Shown here one piece after another: positions 8,223 through 17,425 of a stretch of 64,000 nt of DNA. Position numbers and translations under genes: made by a program. The notes under the pieces are model-generated. The model made no database searches. It was given only the letters and a program-made list of their open reading frames with translations, and was not told the DNA's origin. The stretch lies in the NCBI RefSeq assembly GCF_900108875.1, contig NZ_FNYJ01000004.1:503156-567155 (forward strand). The letters run 5' to 3'. The stretch's first letter is position 1. Every line of letters starts with the position of its first letter. This DNA is from Pseudomonas sp. NFR16 (GTDB taxonomy: Bacteria; Pseudomonadota; Gammaproteobacteria; Pseudomonadales; Pseudomonadaceae).

Positions 8223-9286
8223 CAGTCGAAACTCCTCAACGCCAGACCGCACGCAATCATCAGCGCCGGCGCATCGCTGGCGAGCGCGCCAGCGTTGACC
8301 TTGGCGCTCAGGGCCATGTCGGCGAAGGGGTTGGCGACCATGGTCGGCGTACCGAGGCGCTCCTGGATCAGTCGATCCAGTCCGGCAATGGATGCTGTCC
8401 CGCCCGCCAGCATGATGTAGTCGACACGGTTGTATTGCCCGGCGGCAAAGAAGAACTGCAGGGATCGGGAAACCTGCTGGACCACTGCATCCTTGAATGG
8501 CTGCAGCACCTCCAGCACATAGTCATCAGGCAGACCGCCCTGTTTTTTCGCAAGCCCCGCTTCCCCGACGGACAATCCATAACGGCGCTGGATTTCTTCG
8601 GTCAGCTGACGGCCGCCGAACAGTTGTTCGCGGGTATAGATGATGCGGCCATTGTGCAGAACGCTGAGGGTGGTCATCGTCGCGCCGATGTCAATGACGG
8701 CGACGGTCAATTGCTCGTGATCCTGACCCAATTGCGCGGAGAGCAGACCGAACGAGCGCTCCAGCGCATAGGCTTCAACGTCGACGACACGTGCGGTGAG
8801 ACCTGCCAGTGCAAGTGCAGCTTCGCGAACCTCGACGTTTTCCTTGCGGCACGCTGCCAACAGCACTTCGACACGCTCTGGATTACGCGCCGAATAGCCC
8901 TGGACTTCGAAATCGATGGCGACTTCTTCCAGTGGATAGGGAATGTATTGATCGGCTTCAATCTTGAGCTGGTTTTCCATCTCGTCGTCGGACAGGCCGG
9001 CGTCCATCTCGATGGTCTTGGTAATCACCGCCGATCCGGCTACGGCAACCGCCGCAATTTTGACGTTGCTCTTGGCTTTGACGAGCACGCGCGTCAACGC
9101 ATTGCCAACACCTTCAAGCTCGGCAATATTTTTCTCGACCACGGCGTTTGCCGGCAGCGGCTCCACCGCGTAAGACTCAACCTTGTAACGGGTACCGGAA
9201 CGACTCAATTCAAGGAGCTTTACCGAGGTGGAGCTTATATCGATCCCTAGAAGGGTATTGGCCTTCTTACTAAAGAGTTCGAACAC
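8222..9286 (-). CDS. pilM: Type IV pilus actin-like protein PilM
   Basis: A 354-residue cytoplasmic ATP-binding protein of the actin/FtsA fold that docks on PilN and organises the pilus base. LLGIDISSTSVKLLEL is the first phosphate loop and VIDIGATMTTLSV the second. LAGGTASIAGL is the adenosine motif. The GTG at 9286 was chosen because AGGGA lies just upstream and the resulting length equals that of P. aeruginosa PilM; an in-frame start 9 codons earlier has no such support. It is the first gene of pilMNOPQ and is divergent from ponA. Confidence 0.96.
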   Translation of the reverse strand: MFELFSKKANTLLGIDISSTSVKLLELSRSGTRYKVESYAVEPLPANAVVEKNIAELEGVGNALTRVLVKAKSNVKIAAVAVAGSAVITKTIEMDAGLSDDEMENQLKIEADQYIPYPLEEVAIDFEVQGYSARNPERVEVLLAACRKENVEVREAALALAGLTARVVDVEAYALERSFGLLSAQLGQDHEQLTVAVIDIGATMTTLSVLHNGRIIYTREQLFGGRQLTEEIQRRYGLSVGEAGLAKKQGGLPDDYVLEVLQPFKDAVVQQVSRSLQFFFAAGQYNRVDYIMLAGGTASIAGLDRLIQERLGTPTMVANPFADMALSAKVNAGALASDAPALMIACGLALRSFD

Positions 9287-9392
9287 AACCGATTCCCTAT
9301 GCGTTTCCGTCACTTACGGATATTTTTTTGCCCAACACCACTGTCGGCAGCCTTGACAGTAGCGCAAATAACTCTCGACGACGAAAAATGCT

Positions 9393-9398
9393 TATAAT
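9393..9398 (+). promoter_or_regulatory. -10-like hexamer upstream of ponA
   Basis: A perfect TATAAT lies 95 bases before the ponA start in the pilM/ponA divergent spacer. The nearest good -35 (TTGACA at 9353-9358) is 34 bases away, far too distant. Only the -10 can be pointed out, and the assignment is weak. Confidence 0.3.
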
Positions 9399-9492
9399 GC
9401 CCAGCGTTTTTTTCGTGTAGCAAAGCTTCAAGGCGTGTTCATTTGTAAATGCCTGCGCTTAACCCATTCTTTTTTCTGGAAATCCAAAAGCC

Positions 9493-11970
9493 TTGATACG
9501 CCTGCTGAAGTTTTTCTGGTGGTCCATCGTCGCTATCGTCTGCGGCCTGCTGCTCGGTCTGAGCGGCGCCTTCCTGTACCTGGCTCCGAATCTGCCGTCG
9601 GTCGACGCGCTGCGCAATATTCAGCTGCAGATCCCCTTGCGGGTGTTCAGCAGCGACGGCAAGCTGATCGCAGAATTTGGCGAAATGCGTCGATCTCCGA
9701 TCCGCTTCGCCGATATTCCGCCCAACTTCATTCATGCCCTTCTGTCCGCTGAAGACGACAATTTCGCCAACCATTACGGGGTCGATCCTAGCAGCCTGAT
9801 GCGCGCGGCCAGCCAACTGGTCAAGAGCGGCCACATCCAGTCCGGCGGCTCGACCATCACCATGCAGGTCGCCAAGAACTATTTCCTGACCAGCGAGCGC
9901 AGTTTTTCACGCAAAACCACCGAGATTCTTCTGGCCTTGCAAATCGAGCGCCAACTTACCAAGGACGAGATTCTCGAGCTCTACGTCAACAAGATCTATC
10001 TGGGCAACAGGGCCTATGGTATCGAGGCTGCGGCACAGGTTTACTACGGAAAATCGATCCGTGACCTGAGCGTTGCCCAGATGGCGATGATTGCCGGCCT
10101 GCCCAAAGCGCCGTCACGATTCAACCCACTGGCCAACCCGGTTCGCGCCAAAGAGCGCCGCGACTGGATTCTGGGTCGCATGTTCAAGCTGGGCAAGATC
10201 GACCAGAACACGTATCAGACCGCCCTGGCCGAACCTATCAACGCCAGCTACCACGTTCAGAGCCCGGAAGTTAACGCGCCGTACATCGCCGAAATGGCCC
10301 GCGCCGAGATGGTCGGTCGCTACGGCAGCGAAGCCTACACAGAAGGTTTCCGCGTCACCACTACCGTTCCGAGCAATCTTCAGGAAGACGCCAACAAAGC
10401 TGTTCAGGACGGCCTCATCGAATATGACCAGCGCCATGGCTATCGCGGGCCTGAGAGCCGTTTTCCGGGCTTGACCCGCGACGGCTGGGTGCAGGAACTG
10501 ACCAAGCAGCGTCCGATCAGCGGTCTTGAGCCGGCCATCGTCAGCCAGGTCGACAAGACCGGAATCCGCGTACTGACCCGCAACGGTGAGAAGGAAGAAA
10601 CGGTCGCCTGGGACAGCATGAAGTGGGCCAAGGCATTTCTGAACACCAACAGCGTCGGCGCCAATCCCAAGCAGCCGTCAGACGTCGCCCACGTCGGCGA
10701 TCTGGTTCGGGTTCAGCGTCAGCCTGACAATTCGCTCAAATTCAGCCAGATACCACAGGCGCAAAGCGCACTGGTGTCGCTGGACCCACAAAATGGTGCG
10801 ATTCGGGCGCTGGTGGGTGGCTTTGCCTTTGAACAGAGCAATTACAACCGCGCGATGCAGGCCAAACGTCAACCGGGCTCCAGCTTCAAGCCGTTCCTTT
10901 ATTCGGCCGCGCTGGATAACGGCTACACCGCTGCAAGCCTGGTGAACGATGCGCCGATCGTGTTTGTGGACGAAGCCATCGACAAGGTCTGGCGCCCGAA
11001 GAACGACACCGGCACCTTCCTGGGCCCGATCCGCTTGCGCGAAGCGCTCTACAAGTCGCGCAACCTGGTGTCGATCCGATTGCTGCAAAGCCTGGGCGTA
11101 AACACGGCGATCAATTACATCACCCGTTTCGGCTTCAACAAGCAGGACCTGCCGCCTAACCTGTCGCTGGCCTTGGGTACCGCGACGTTGACGCCGATGG
11201 AAATCGTCAGCGGCTGGAGCACTTTCGCCAACGGCGGTTACAAGGTGAGCCCCTACCTGATCGATAAGATTGAGGACCGCGAAGGCAAGACCCTGTTCGT
11301 CGCCAATCCGGCGACCGTTCCGGCCAATGATCCGAATCCGAAGGCCGTAAGCGAGGCAGCGATCAGCAGCGCTTCAACTTATGCCGCTCCGGAAACTCCG
11401 GCCCTGACCGCCAACGCCGCGCCGAACGCGCTGGACAACTCCGGCACTGCGCCTGCGCCCGTCGTCGCAGAGCGCATTGTTGACGGCCGTACGACCTACA
11501 TTCTCAACAGCATGCTTCAGGACGTGATCAAGCGTGGCACCGGTCGTCGAGCACTGGCAATGAATCGCCCGGACATCGCAGGCAAGACCGGCACCACCAA
11601 CGACTCGAAAGACGCGTGGTTCTCGGGCTACAACGCCGATTACGTGACGACGGTCTGGACCGGTTTCGATCAACCCGAAAGCCTGGGGCGTCATGAGTTC
11701 GGCGGCACGGTTGCACTGCCGATCTGGATGAAATTCATGAGCGCGGCGCTGAAGGACAAGCCACCGCACGTTCAGGCCGAGCCGGATGGCATCCTCAGTC
11801 TGCGCATCGACCCGGTCAGCGGCCGCTCTGCCACGCCGAGCACGGCGGGCGCGTTCTTTGAACTGTTCAAGAGCGAAGATACGCCGCCTAGCGTGAACGA
11901 ACTCAATGGCAACCCGGCACCGGGCAGTCCGCTCCCGGCAGACGAATCGGCGCCGATCGATTTGTTCTGA
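9493..11970 (+). CDS. ponA: Penicillin-binding protein 1A
   Basis: A class A PBP of 825 residues that polymerises and cross-links peptidoglycan. One membrane anchor (about 8-28) is followed by the GT51 glycosyltransferase, with catalytic EDDNF and QSGGSTITMQVAKN. An OB-like insert follows, then the transpeptidase with active Ser in PGSSFKPF, the SRN triad (YKSRNLVS) and KTGT (AGKTGTTND). The reading frame opens at a TTG encoding MIRLLKFFWW, which aligns with the N-terminus of P. aeruginosa PonA. No better start exists between it and the membrane helix. The linker at about residues 610-660 is rich in Ala/Pro/Asn and is variable in the family. Confidence 0.97.
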   Translation: MIRLLKFFWWSIVAIVCGLLLGLSGAFLYLAPNLPSVDALRNIQLQIPLRVFSSDGKLIAEFGEMRRSPIRFADIPPNFIHALLSAEDDNFANHYGVDPSSLMRAASQLVKSGHIQSGGSTITMQVAKNYFLTSERSFSRKTTEILLALQIERQLTKDEILELYVNKIYLGNRAYGIEAAAQVYYGKSIRDLSVAQMAMIAGLPKAPSRFNPLANPVRAKERRDWILGRMFKLGKIDQNTYQTALAEPINASYHVQSPEVNAPYIAEMARAEMVGRYGSEAYTEGFRVTTTVPSNLQEDANKAVQDGLIEYDQRHGYRGPESRFPGLTRDGWVQELTKQRPISGLEPAIVSQVDKTGIRVLTRNGEKEETVAWDSMKWAKAFLNTNSVGANPKQPSDVAHVGDLVRVQRQPDNSLKFSQIPQAQSALVSLDPQNGAIRALVGGFAFEQSNYNRAMQAKRQPGSSFKPFLYSAALDNGYTAASLVNDAPIVFVDEAIDKVWRPKNDTGTFLGPIRLREALYKSRNLVSIRLLQSLGVNTAINYITRFGFNKQDLPPNLSLALGTATLTPMEIVSGWSTFANGGYKVSPYLIDKIEDREGKTLFVANPATVPANDPNPKAVSEAAISSASTYAAPETPALTANAAPNALDNSGTAPAPVVAERIVDGRTTYILNSMLQDVIKRGTGRRALAMNRPDIAGKTGTTNDSKDAWFSGYNADYVTTVWTGFDQPESLGRHEFGGTVALPIWMKFMSAALKDKPPHVQAEPDGILSLRIDPVSGRSATPSTAGAFFELFKSEDTPPSVNELNGNPAPGSPLPADESAPIDLF

Positions 11971-11973
11971 TCC

Positions 11974-12107
11974 CTGTAGGCGCGAGCTTGCTCGCAAAGA
12001 CTGACGCCGGGCCGCTGCATCTCCACAGCATGCAGCAACCTCATCCCGGCTGAAGCCGGTCCTACAGGCGCTGTATGCTTTGCGTAGGACCGGCTTTAGC
12101 CGGGAAG
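11974..12107. repeat. REP cluster between ponA and maeB
   Basis: Two REP types occur together. A half palindrome of the TGTAGG-CGCGAGCTTGCTCGC type lies just after ponA. An inverted pair of the CCGGCTGAAGCCGGTCCTAC / GTAGGACCGGCTTTAGCCGG type follows. They lie between convergent genes, the usual place for Pseudomonas REPs. Confidence 0.8.
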
Positions 12108-12188
12108 AAGTCGGGTGTTACGCCACGGATTGAATGGGCGTAAAGACAATTGGCTCACTCCTACAGCCAAAACAGAATTCGCACCCAT

Positions 12189-12218
12189 AAAAAAACCCAG
12201 CACGCGGCTGGGTTTTTT
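12189..12218. terminator. Bidirectional terminator between ponA and maeB
   Basis: CCCAGC (12196-12201) pairs with GCTGGG (12207-12212) around a 5-base loop. A-tracts on one side and T-tracts on the other let it end transcripts from either strand. It is 14 bases past the maeB stop. Confidence 0.9.
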
Positions 12219-12231
12219 ATGGGCGGCTGCT

Positions 12232-13500
12232 TTATCCGTTGAACACGTCATCCACGCTGGTCAGCGGGTAGTGCTTCGGATACGGCAGGGTCGCCACACC
12301 GCTTTCGATCGCAGCCTTGGCCACGGCATCGGAAACGACGGTCAGGAGGCGTACGTCCAGTGGTTTCGGAATGATGTACTCACGACCGAATTCCAGCTTG
12401 ATGCCGCCGTAAGCGTCGCTGACTTCCTGAGGAACAGGCTCTTTGGCCAGTTCGCGCAGGGCGTTGGCAGCGGCGATCTTCATTTCTTCGTTGATGCGCT
12501 TGGCGCGAACGTCCAGTGCTCCGCGGAAAATGAACGGGAAACCCAGTACGTTGTTGACCTGGTTCGGATAGTCCGAACGGCCGGTCGCCATGATCACGTC
12601 GCTGCGGGTGGCGTGAGCCAGCTCTGGCGAGATTTCCGGATCCGGGTTCGAGCACGCGAACACGATCGGATTGGCGGCCATGGACTTCAGACCTTCTGCG
12701 CTCAGCAGGTTCGGGCCTGACAGACCGACGAACACGTCGGCGCCATCGAGCGCGTCTGCGAGGGTGCGTTTGTCAGTGGCGTGGGCGAACTGAGCCTTGT
12801 ACTGGTTCAGGTCGGACCGGCCAGCGTGAACGACACCGTTACGGTCGATCATGAAAATGTTTTCAATCTTCGCACCCATGCTCACCAGCAACTTCATGCA
12901 GGAGATGGCGGCAGCACCGGCGCCCAGGCACACGATTTTCGCCTCTTCCAGGGTCTTGCCAGCGATTTCCAAAGCGTTGACCATGCCCGCAGCCGTCACG
13001 ATTGCGGTGCCGTGCTGATCATCGTGGAATACAGGAATATCGCACTGCTCGATCAGCGCCTTTTCGATCTCGAAGCACTCAGGTGCCTTGATGTCTTCCA
13101 GGTTGATGCCACCGAAAGTGATGGAGATGCGCTTGACGGTGTCGATGAACGCTTGCGGGCTTTCCGAATCGACTTCTATGTCGAACACGTCGATACCGGC
13201 GAAACGCTTGAACAGAACACCCTTGCCTTCCATGACCGGCTTGGAAGCCAGCGGCCCCAGATTACCGAGGCCCAGAATGGCGGTACCGTCGGAGATGACT
13301 GCGACCAGGTTGCCTTTGCCGGTGTACTTGTAGGCCAGTTCCGGATCGCGACCGATTTCGCGGACTGGCTCGGCAACGCCCGGGCTGTACGCCAGCGACA
13401 GATCGCGGGCGGTGGCGGTGGCCTTGGTGAGTTCGACGCTCAGTTTCCCTGGACGAGGCTTGGCGTGATATTCGAGAGCGGCAGTTTTCAAATCTGACAT
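12232..13500 (-). CDS. maeB: Malic enzyme, short single-domain type
   Basis: Catalyses oxidative decarboxylation of malate to pyruvate with NAD(P). The 422 residues cover the malic domain (SLAYSPGVAEPVREI, ITFGGINLEDIKAPECFEIE, FHDDQHGTAIVTAAG) and the nucleotide-binding domain (CLGAGAAAISC, LSGPNLLSAEGLKSM). The C-terminal phosphotransacetylase domain found in enterobacterial MaeB is absent, as is normal for Pseudomonas. Cofactor preference (NADP by analogy) is inferred. It is a single-gene unit ending at the terminator above. Confidence 0.93.
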   Translation of the reverse strand: MSDLKTAALEYHAKPRPGKLSVELTKATATARDLSLAYSPGVAEPVREIGRDPELAYKYTGKGNLVAVISDGTAILGLGNLGPLASKPVMEGKGVLFKRFAGIDVFDIEVDSESPQAFIDTVKRISITFGGINLEDIKAPECFEIEKALIEQCDIPVFHDDQHGTAIVTAAGMVNALEIAGKTLEEAKIVCLGAGAAAISCMKLLVSMGAKIENIFMIDRNGVVHAGRSDLNQYKAQFAHATDKRTLADALDGADVFVGLSGPNLLSAEGLKSMAANPIVFACSNPDPEISPELAHATRSDVIMATGRSDYPNQVNNVLGFPFIFRGALDVRAKRINEEMKIAAANALRELAKEPVPQEVSDAYGGIKLEFGREYIIPKPLDVRLLTVVSDAVAKAAIESGVATLPYPKHYPLTSVDDVFNG

Positions 13501-13678
13501 GTGGGCATTCCGCTTTTTTGCTGTTGGACAGACGGACCGACGAGCATACGCAAGTCATAAAGTCCTAACAAGACTGGCGGGTCACCTGTGTCAAGTGGCC
13601 GCATCTACGACTTTTAGCGTAGAGCCGCGGAATACAAGGCGCGGAGTGAAAACAAAAGACCCAGAAAATGTCTACAAT

Positions 13679-14503
13679 TTAATTTTGAACTGTATTCAAC
13701 ATTGCGGGATGGGTGATGCTCATCATCCACCGCTGCTGTCCAGGTTTCAGCCCTCCACGACGTGAACGGTCGACGATCCAGCCGCGCGCTTCGACTGCGC
13801 TGCCCTTCGAACGCAACAACCGGCTGGCGTCGAACTGACCGATCAGCTCGGGCGCGATCCGCAGCACCAGCATGTGGTCCAGCTCGATCCAGATTCCGCC
13901 GCCATTGCGCTGAACGCTGCTGACGGTGCCGCTGATCAAGGCAAAGCCTCCACGGCTGATTTGCCGCACCGACTGCACCGGATCGTTGCGCCACAGGCCG
14001 AGCCCTGCCTGACGCGCGGTACGCTCTGCGCTTTGCTGGCAACTCACCAACGCGACGTTCGGGTCAATGGCGACCAGATAGCCCAGCCCTTCGGCAAGCA
14101 TCTGCGCCTCGAGGTTGGCGCTGTCACGCCCATAGACGTTAGCCAGCGTGCGGCCGTAACGGTCTGCAGCCTGCTCGCCGATGCGTAGACGGACCTGTCC
14201 GCCGCTTTCATTAACGAGCGCCTGCAATCGACGCTTCGCGACTTCGGCAAAGGGCTCGGCGGACTGACCTTTTTTGCCAGTTTCTGGCGTATTCAGTCCA
14301 ATCATGCGCACGCTTCGACCGTCAGTGAGGCGCAAGGTGTCACCATCCACCACGCGCTGAACCTGCGCAGCAGGCAATGACGCGGGTGCTGGACACAGTG
14401 CGTGAGCGGCGCCAAGCCAAATCGCGGACACAAAAAAGGCGCCCGCAAGGGACGCCTTTTTGAGCAGCCTGGAAAAGCTCGGGGAGCGATCCAGAAATAC
14501 CAC
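13679..14503 (-). CDS. Secreted thermonuclease-like (SNase) protein
   Basis: A 274-residue protein with a signal peptide (hydrophobic core about 17-34, cleavage near AHA-LCP) and an SNase/TNase domain at about 45-175. Residues equivalent to staphylococcal nuclease are visible: VVDGDTLRL (Asp), VRMIGLNTPE (Arg and Glu) and DRYGRTLANVY (Arg). A further 90 residues follow (KSTL-like OB fold not recognised). The GTG start lies two bases after the rpmE stop. Codons 15-24 form a strong terminator hairpin (separate entry), so most rpmE transcripts may stop inside this gene. An extracytoplasmic nuclease role is inferred from the motifs. Confidence 0.85.
   Translation of the reverse strand: MVFLDRSPSFSRLLKKASLAGAFFVSAIWLGAAHALCPAPASLPAAQVQRVVDGDTLRLTDGRSVRMIGLNTPETGKKGQSAEPFAEVAKRRLQALVNESGGQVRLRIGEQAADRYGRTLANVYGRDSANLEAQMLAEGLGYLVAIDPNVALVSCQQSAERTARQAGLGLWRNDPVQSVRQISRGGFALISGTVSSVQRNGGGIWIELDHMLVLRIAPELIGQFDASRLLRSKGSAVEARGWIVDRSRRGGLKPGQQRWMMSITHPAMLNTVQN
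14432..14461 (-). terminator. Rho-independent terminator of rpmE lying inside the SNase signal-peptide codons
   Basis: On the minus strand AAAAAGGCG-T-CCC pairs with GGG-CGCCTTTTT around a TTGC loop. That is 12 base pairs with one bulged T, and it ends in a run of six T. It starts 45 bases after the rpmE stop codon and coincides with codons 15-24 of the downstream SNase gene. Confidence 0.8.
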
Positions 14504-14505
14504 TC

Positions 14506-14727
14506 TTACTTCGCTTTGGTTGCGCCGAACGCACCGAAACGCGACTTGAACTTGTCGACACGACCGCCGACGTCCAGAGTCTTCTGCTTACCGGTGTAGA
14601 ACGGGTGGCACTCGTTGCACACGTCCAGGCTCAGAGGCTTGGCCAGGGTGGAACGGGTTTTGATGACGTTGCCACAGCTGCAAGTTGCGTCAACGGCTTC
14701 GTAAACTGGATGGATATCAGCTTTCAT
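14506..14727 (-). CDS. rpmE: 50S ribosomal protein L31, zinc-binding form
   Basis: A 73-residue ribosomal protein of the large-subunit central protuberance. The zinc ligands Cys16, Cys18, Cys37 and Cys40 are all present (TCSCGN and DVCNECHP), so this is the C+ paralogue rather than the zinc-independent L31B. The motif HPFYTGKQK is diagnostic. Its likely promoter is at 14798-14825 and its likely terminator falls inside the next gene. Confidence 0.98.
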   Translation of the reverse strand: MKADIHPVYEAVDATCSCGNVIKTRSTLAKPLSLDVCNECHPFYTGKQKTLDVGGRVDKFKSRFGAFGATKAK

Positions 14728-14797
14728 GGGTATTTCCTCAGGCTAGCGTGCCGCCACCCAACACTATTGTTGAATACCGCACGGAATTAGGCCGCGC

Positions 14798-14825
14798 ATA
14801 TTAACAGACCGTGCAAATCACGCAA
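14798..14825 (-). promoter_or_regulatory. Predicted promoter of rpmE
   Basis: TTGCGT (14820-14825) and TAATAT (14798-14803) on the minus strand are 16 bases apart, about 70 bases before the rpmE start. The rest of the 14728-15053 spacer shows no gene and no clear second promoter for priA. Confidence 0.45.
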
Positions 14826-15053
14826 GCGGCCTGTGTGAAAACCCTTGCCAGCCGTGCGCCCTCGGCCACGGCAGGGAATCGCCCTTCATAGAAGAACGAT
14901 CTGGCGGGACTCAACGCTGCAGCGCGCATCTAAGGCCGGCTTCTCTTGCTACCCACCCTCGTCGCACCCAAACGGTCCGCAACGCCAACCTTAATACCGG
15001 TCGTCTGTTAAGATCGCCGCCTTCGTCATACTCCGTAACAGGATATCCGCCGC

Positions 15054-17273
15054 GTGCCCGACGCCATTTTGCGCCTTGCCCTGCCCTCGCCCTTGCGTCG
15101 TCTGTTCGACTACCTTGCGCCTGCAGGGATCGCACGCAGTGCGTTACAGCCGGGCATGCGCTTGCGCGTGCCGTTCGGCCGCCGGGAAATGATCGGCGTT
15201 CTGATCGAGATCACCGATCACAGCGAGGTGCCGGCCGACAAGCTCAAACCCGCCATCGCTGTGCTGGATACCGAGGCGCCGCTGCCACCCGCATTGTTCA
15301 AGCTGTGCCTGTGGACGGCGCAGTATTACCAGCACAGCCTGGGCGATACGTTGAGTTGGGCCCTGCCGGTGCTGCTGCGCCAGGGTGAACCGGCCGAGGC
15401 CCGACAGGAGCGGTTCTGGCAGATCGCTACCGGCGCCAGCGTCGATGATCCTCGCATCGCGCGCGCGCCCAAGCAGAAAGAAGCGCTGAAAACCGTCGCG
15501 CAACATCCCCACGGCGTCGCTCACCAATTGCTGAGCAAGCTGATGCTCAACCGCGACAGTCTGAATCTGCTGCTCGCCAAGGGATTAGTGACAGTCGAGG
15601 TGCGCGGCCATGCGCCCATCGAGCGGCATGAGCACTGGCTGGCCCAGCCCGAGCTGCCGCTGAACACTGAACAACGTGCCGCCTACGAAGCGATTCGTTC
15701 CGGCTTCGGCAGCTTTCATGCGTCGCTGCTCGCCGGTGTCACTGGCAGCGGGAAGACCGAAGTCTATTTGCAGTTGATCCGCGAGACCCTGGAGGCCGGC
15801 AAGCAGGCGCTGGTGCTGATCCCCGAGATCAACCTCGGCCCGCAGACGCTGGCTCGGTTCGAGCAGCGCTTCAACGCCCGCATTGCGTTGCTGCACTCGG
15901 CTGTCAATGATCGAGACCGTCTCGATGCCTGGCTCGCCGCGCGCGACGGCGAGGCCGACATCATCATCGGCACGCGCTCGGCGCTGTTCACACCGATGAA
16001 GAACCCGGGGTTGATCATCATCGATGAGGAGCACGACGGTTCCTATAAACAGCAAGAAGGCCTGCGTTACCACGCGCGGGATCTGGCATTGGTGCGGGCG
16101 CGTCAGGAAGACATTCCGATCGTGCTGGGGTCGGCAACGCCATCGCTGGAGAGTCTGCACAATGCTTACACCGGCAGGTACGCTCTCCTACGCCTTAACC
16201 AACGCGCGGGCGGTGCGCAGCAACCTCGATTCCTGCGCCTGGATGTAAAAAGTCGCCCGCTGGACAGCGGCATTTCCAGCCCCATGCATCAGGCGATCGC
16301 ACAGACCCTGGCCGCCGGCCAACAAGTGCTGGTCTTTCTCAACCGGCGCGGATTCGCGCCGACGCTGCTGTGTCACGACTGCGGATGGCTGTCGGAATGC
16401 AATCGCTGCGACGCACGCATGACGGTTCATCAACGCTCCGGCGAACTGCGCTGCCATCATTGCGGCCATGTGGAACGCGTGCCGCGCAATTGCCCGGCGT
16501 GTGGCAAGGTCGATCTGCGCCCCGTCGGCGCAGGGACCGAGCGCGCCGAGGAGCGTCTGGCGATTCTATTTCCCGACTACCCTGTCCTGCGCGTCGATCG
16601 CGACAGCACCTCGCGCAAGGATGCAATGAACCAGCTCTTTGCAACGATCCAGAAGGGCAATCCCTGCATCCTCGTCGGCACCCAGATGCTCGCCAAAGGG
16701 CATCACTTTCCGCGCGTGACACTGGTGTCGATTCTCGATGCCGACGGCGGGCTGTTTTCCGGCGATTTCCGCGCAAGCGAACGCATGGCGCAACTGATCG
16801 TGCAGGTGGCAGGCCGCGCCGGTCGTGCCGAAGAGCCAGGCAAGGTGATCATTCAGACCCACCTGGCCGAACATCCGCTGTTGATCCAGCTGACCGAGCA
16901 AGGCTATTTCGCCTTCGCCGAGCAAGCGCTGAGCGAACGCCGTGCCGCCGGCCTGCCGCCGTTTTCTCACTTGGCGCTGCTGCGGGCCGAAGCCCACAAA
17001 CCGGGGCAGGCGGAGGGCTTCCTCGATGAGGCCTGCAGCGAGGCCGAGCATCTGCTGAAGGAAATGGCGCTGGGCGGCATTGAACTGTTGGGCCCGGTTC
17101 CGGCTCCGATGGAGCGTCGTGCCGGTCGATATCGGGCTCAGCTGTTGGTGCAAGCGAATGCCCGGGCGCCGCTGCATAAGTTGCTGGCGAGTTGGCTGCT
17201 GGCGCTGGAAGGCATGCCCAGCGGGCGACAGGTCAGATGGTCGCTGGACGTCGATCCGGTGGATTTGTACTAA
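15054..17273 (+). CDS. priA: Primosomal protein N' (replication restart helicase PriA)
   Basis: A 739-residue superfamily 2 DNA helicase that recognises stalled or D-loop forks and reloads DnaB. The N-terminal 3'-binding domain begins PDAILRLALPSPLRRLFDY. Walker A is GVTGSGKTEVYLQ, and the DEAH-type box is IIDEEHDGSYK. Eight cysteines in CHDCGWLSECNRC and CHHCGHVERVPRNCPAC bind two zincs. The C-terminal domain ends GRQVRWSLDVDPVDLY. The GTG at 15054 is the first in-frame start and gives the conserved N-terminus; stop codons preclude extension. Confidence 0.97.
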   Translation: MPDAILRLALPSPLRRLFDYLAPAGIARSALQPGMRLRVPFGRREMIGVLIEITDHSEVPADKLKPAIAVLDTEAPLPPALFKLCLWTAQYYQHSLGDTLSWALPVLLRQGEPAEARQERFWQIATGASVDDPRIARAPKQKEALKTVAQHPHGVAHQLLSKLMLNRDSLNLLLAKGLVTVEVRGHAPIERHEHWLAQPELPLNTEQRAAYEAIRSGFGSFHASLLAGVTGSGKTEVYLQLIRETLEAGKQALVLIPEINLGPQTLARFEQRFNARIALLHSAVNDRDRLDAWLAARDGEADIIIGTRSALFTPMKNPGLIIIDEEHDGSYKQQEGLRYHARDLALVRARQEDIPIVLGSATPSLESLHNAYTGRYALLRLNQRAGGAQQPRFLRLDVKSRPLDSGISSPMHQAIAQTLAAGQQVLVFLNRRGFAPTLLCHDCGWLSECNRCDARMTVHQRSGELRCHHCGHVERVPRNCPACGKVDLRPVGAGTERAEERLAILFPDYPVLRVDRDSTSRKDAMNQLFATIQKGNPCILVGTQMLAKGHHFPRVTLVSILDADGGLFSGDFRASERMAQLIVQVAGRAGRAEEPGKVIIQTHLAEHPLLIQLTEQGYFAFAEQALSERRAAGLPPFSHLALLRAEAHKPGQAEGFLDEACSEAEHLLKEMALGGIELLGPVPAPMERRAGRYRAQLLVQANARAPLHKLLASWLLALEGMPSGRQVRWSLDVDPVDLY

Positions 17274-17425
17274 AGATGCAGGCGAACCTCTAGGTCATGT
17301 GATCGCGTGCAAAATCACAACCGCACATCCATCGCGGTTGGCAAGGTGGCCCCGGCAACGGATAATGCCCAGTTTTTCCACCCGCGCCTCCAGGCGCTGC
17401 CGCGCTTGCGGTTGAAGAGAGCCTC

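Noticed and set aside
9353..9398. TTGACA and TATAAT before ponA as one promoter
   Set aside because: The two hexamers are 34 bases apart, about twice the permitted spacer; only the -10 was kept, at low confidence.
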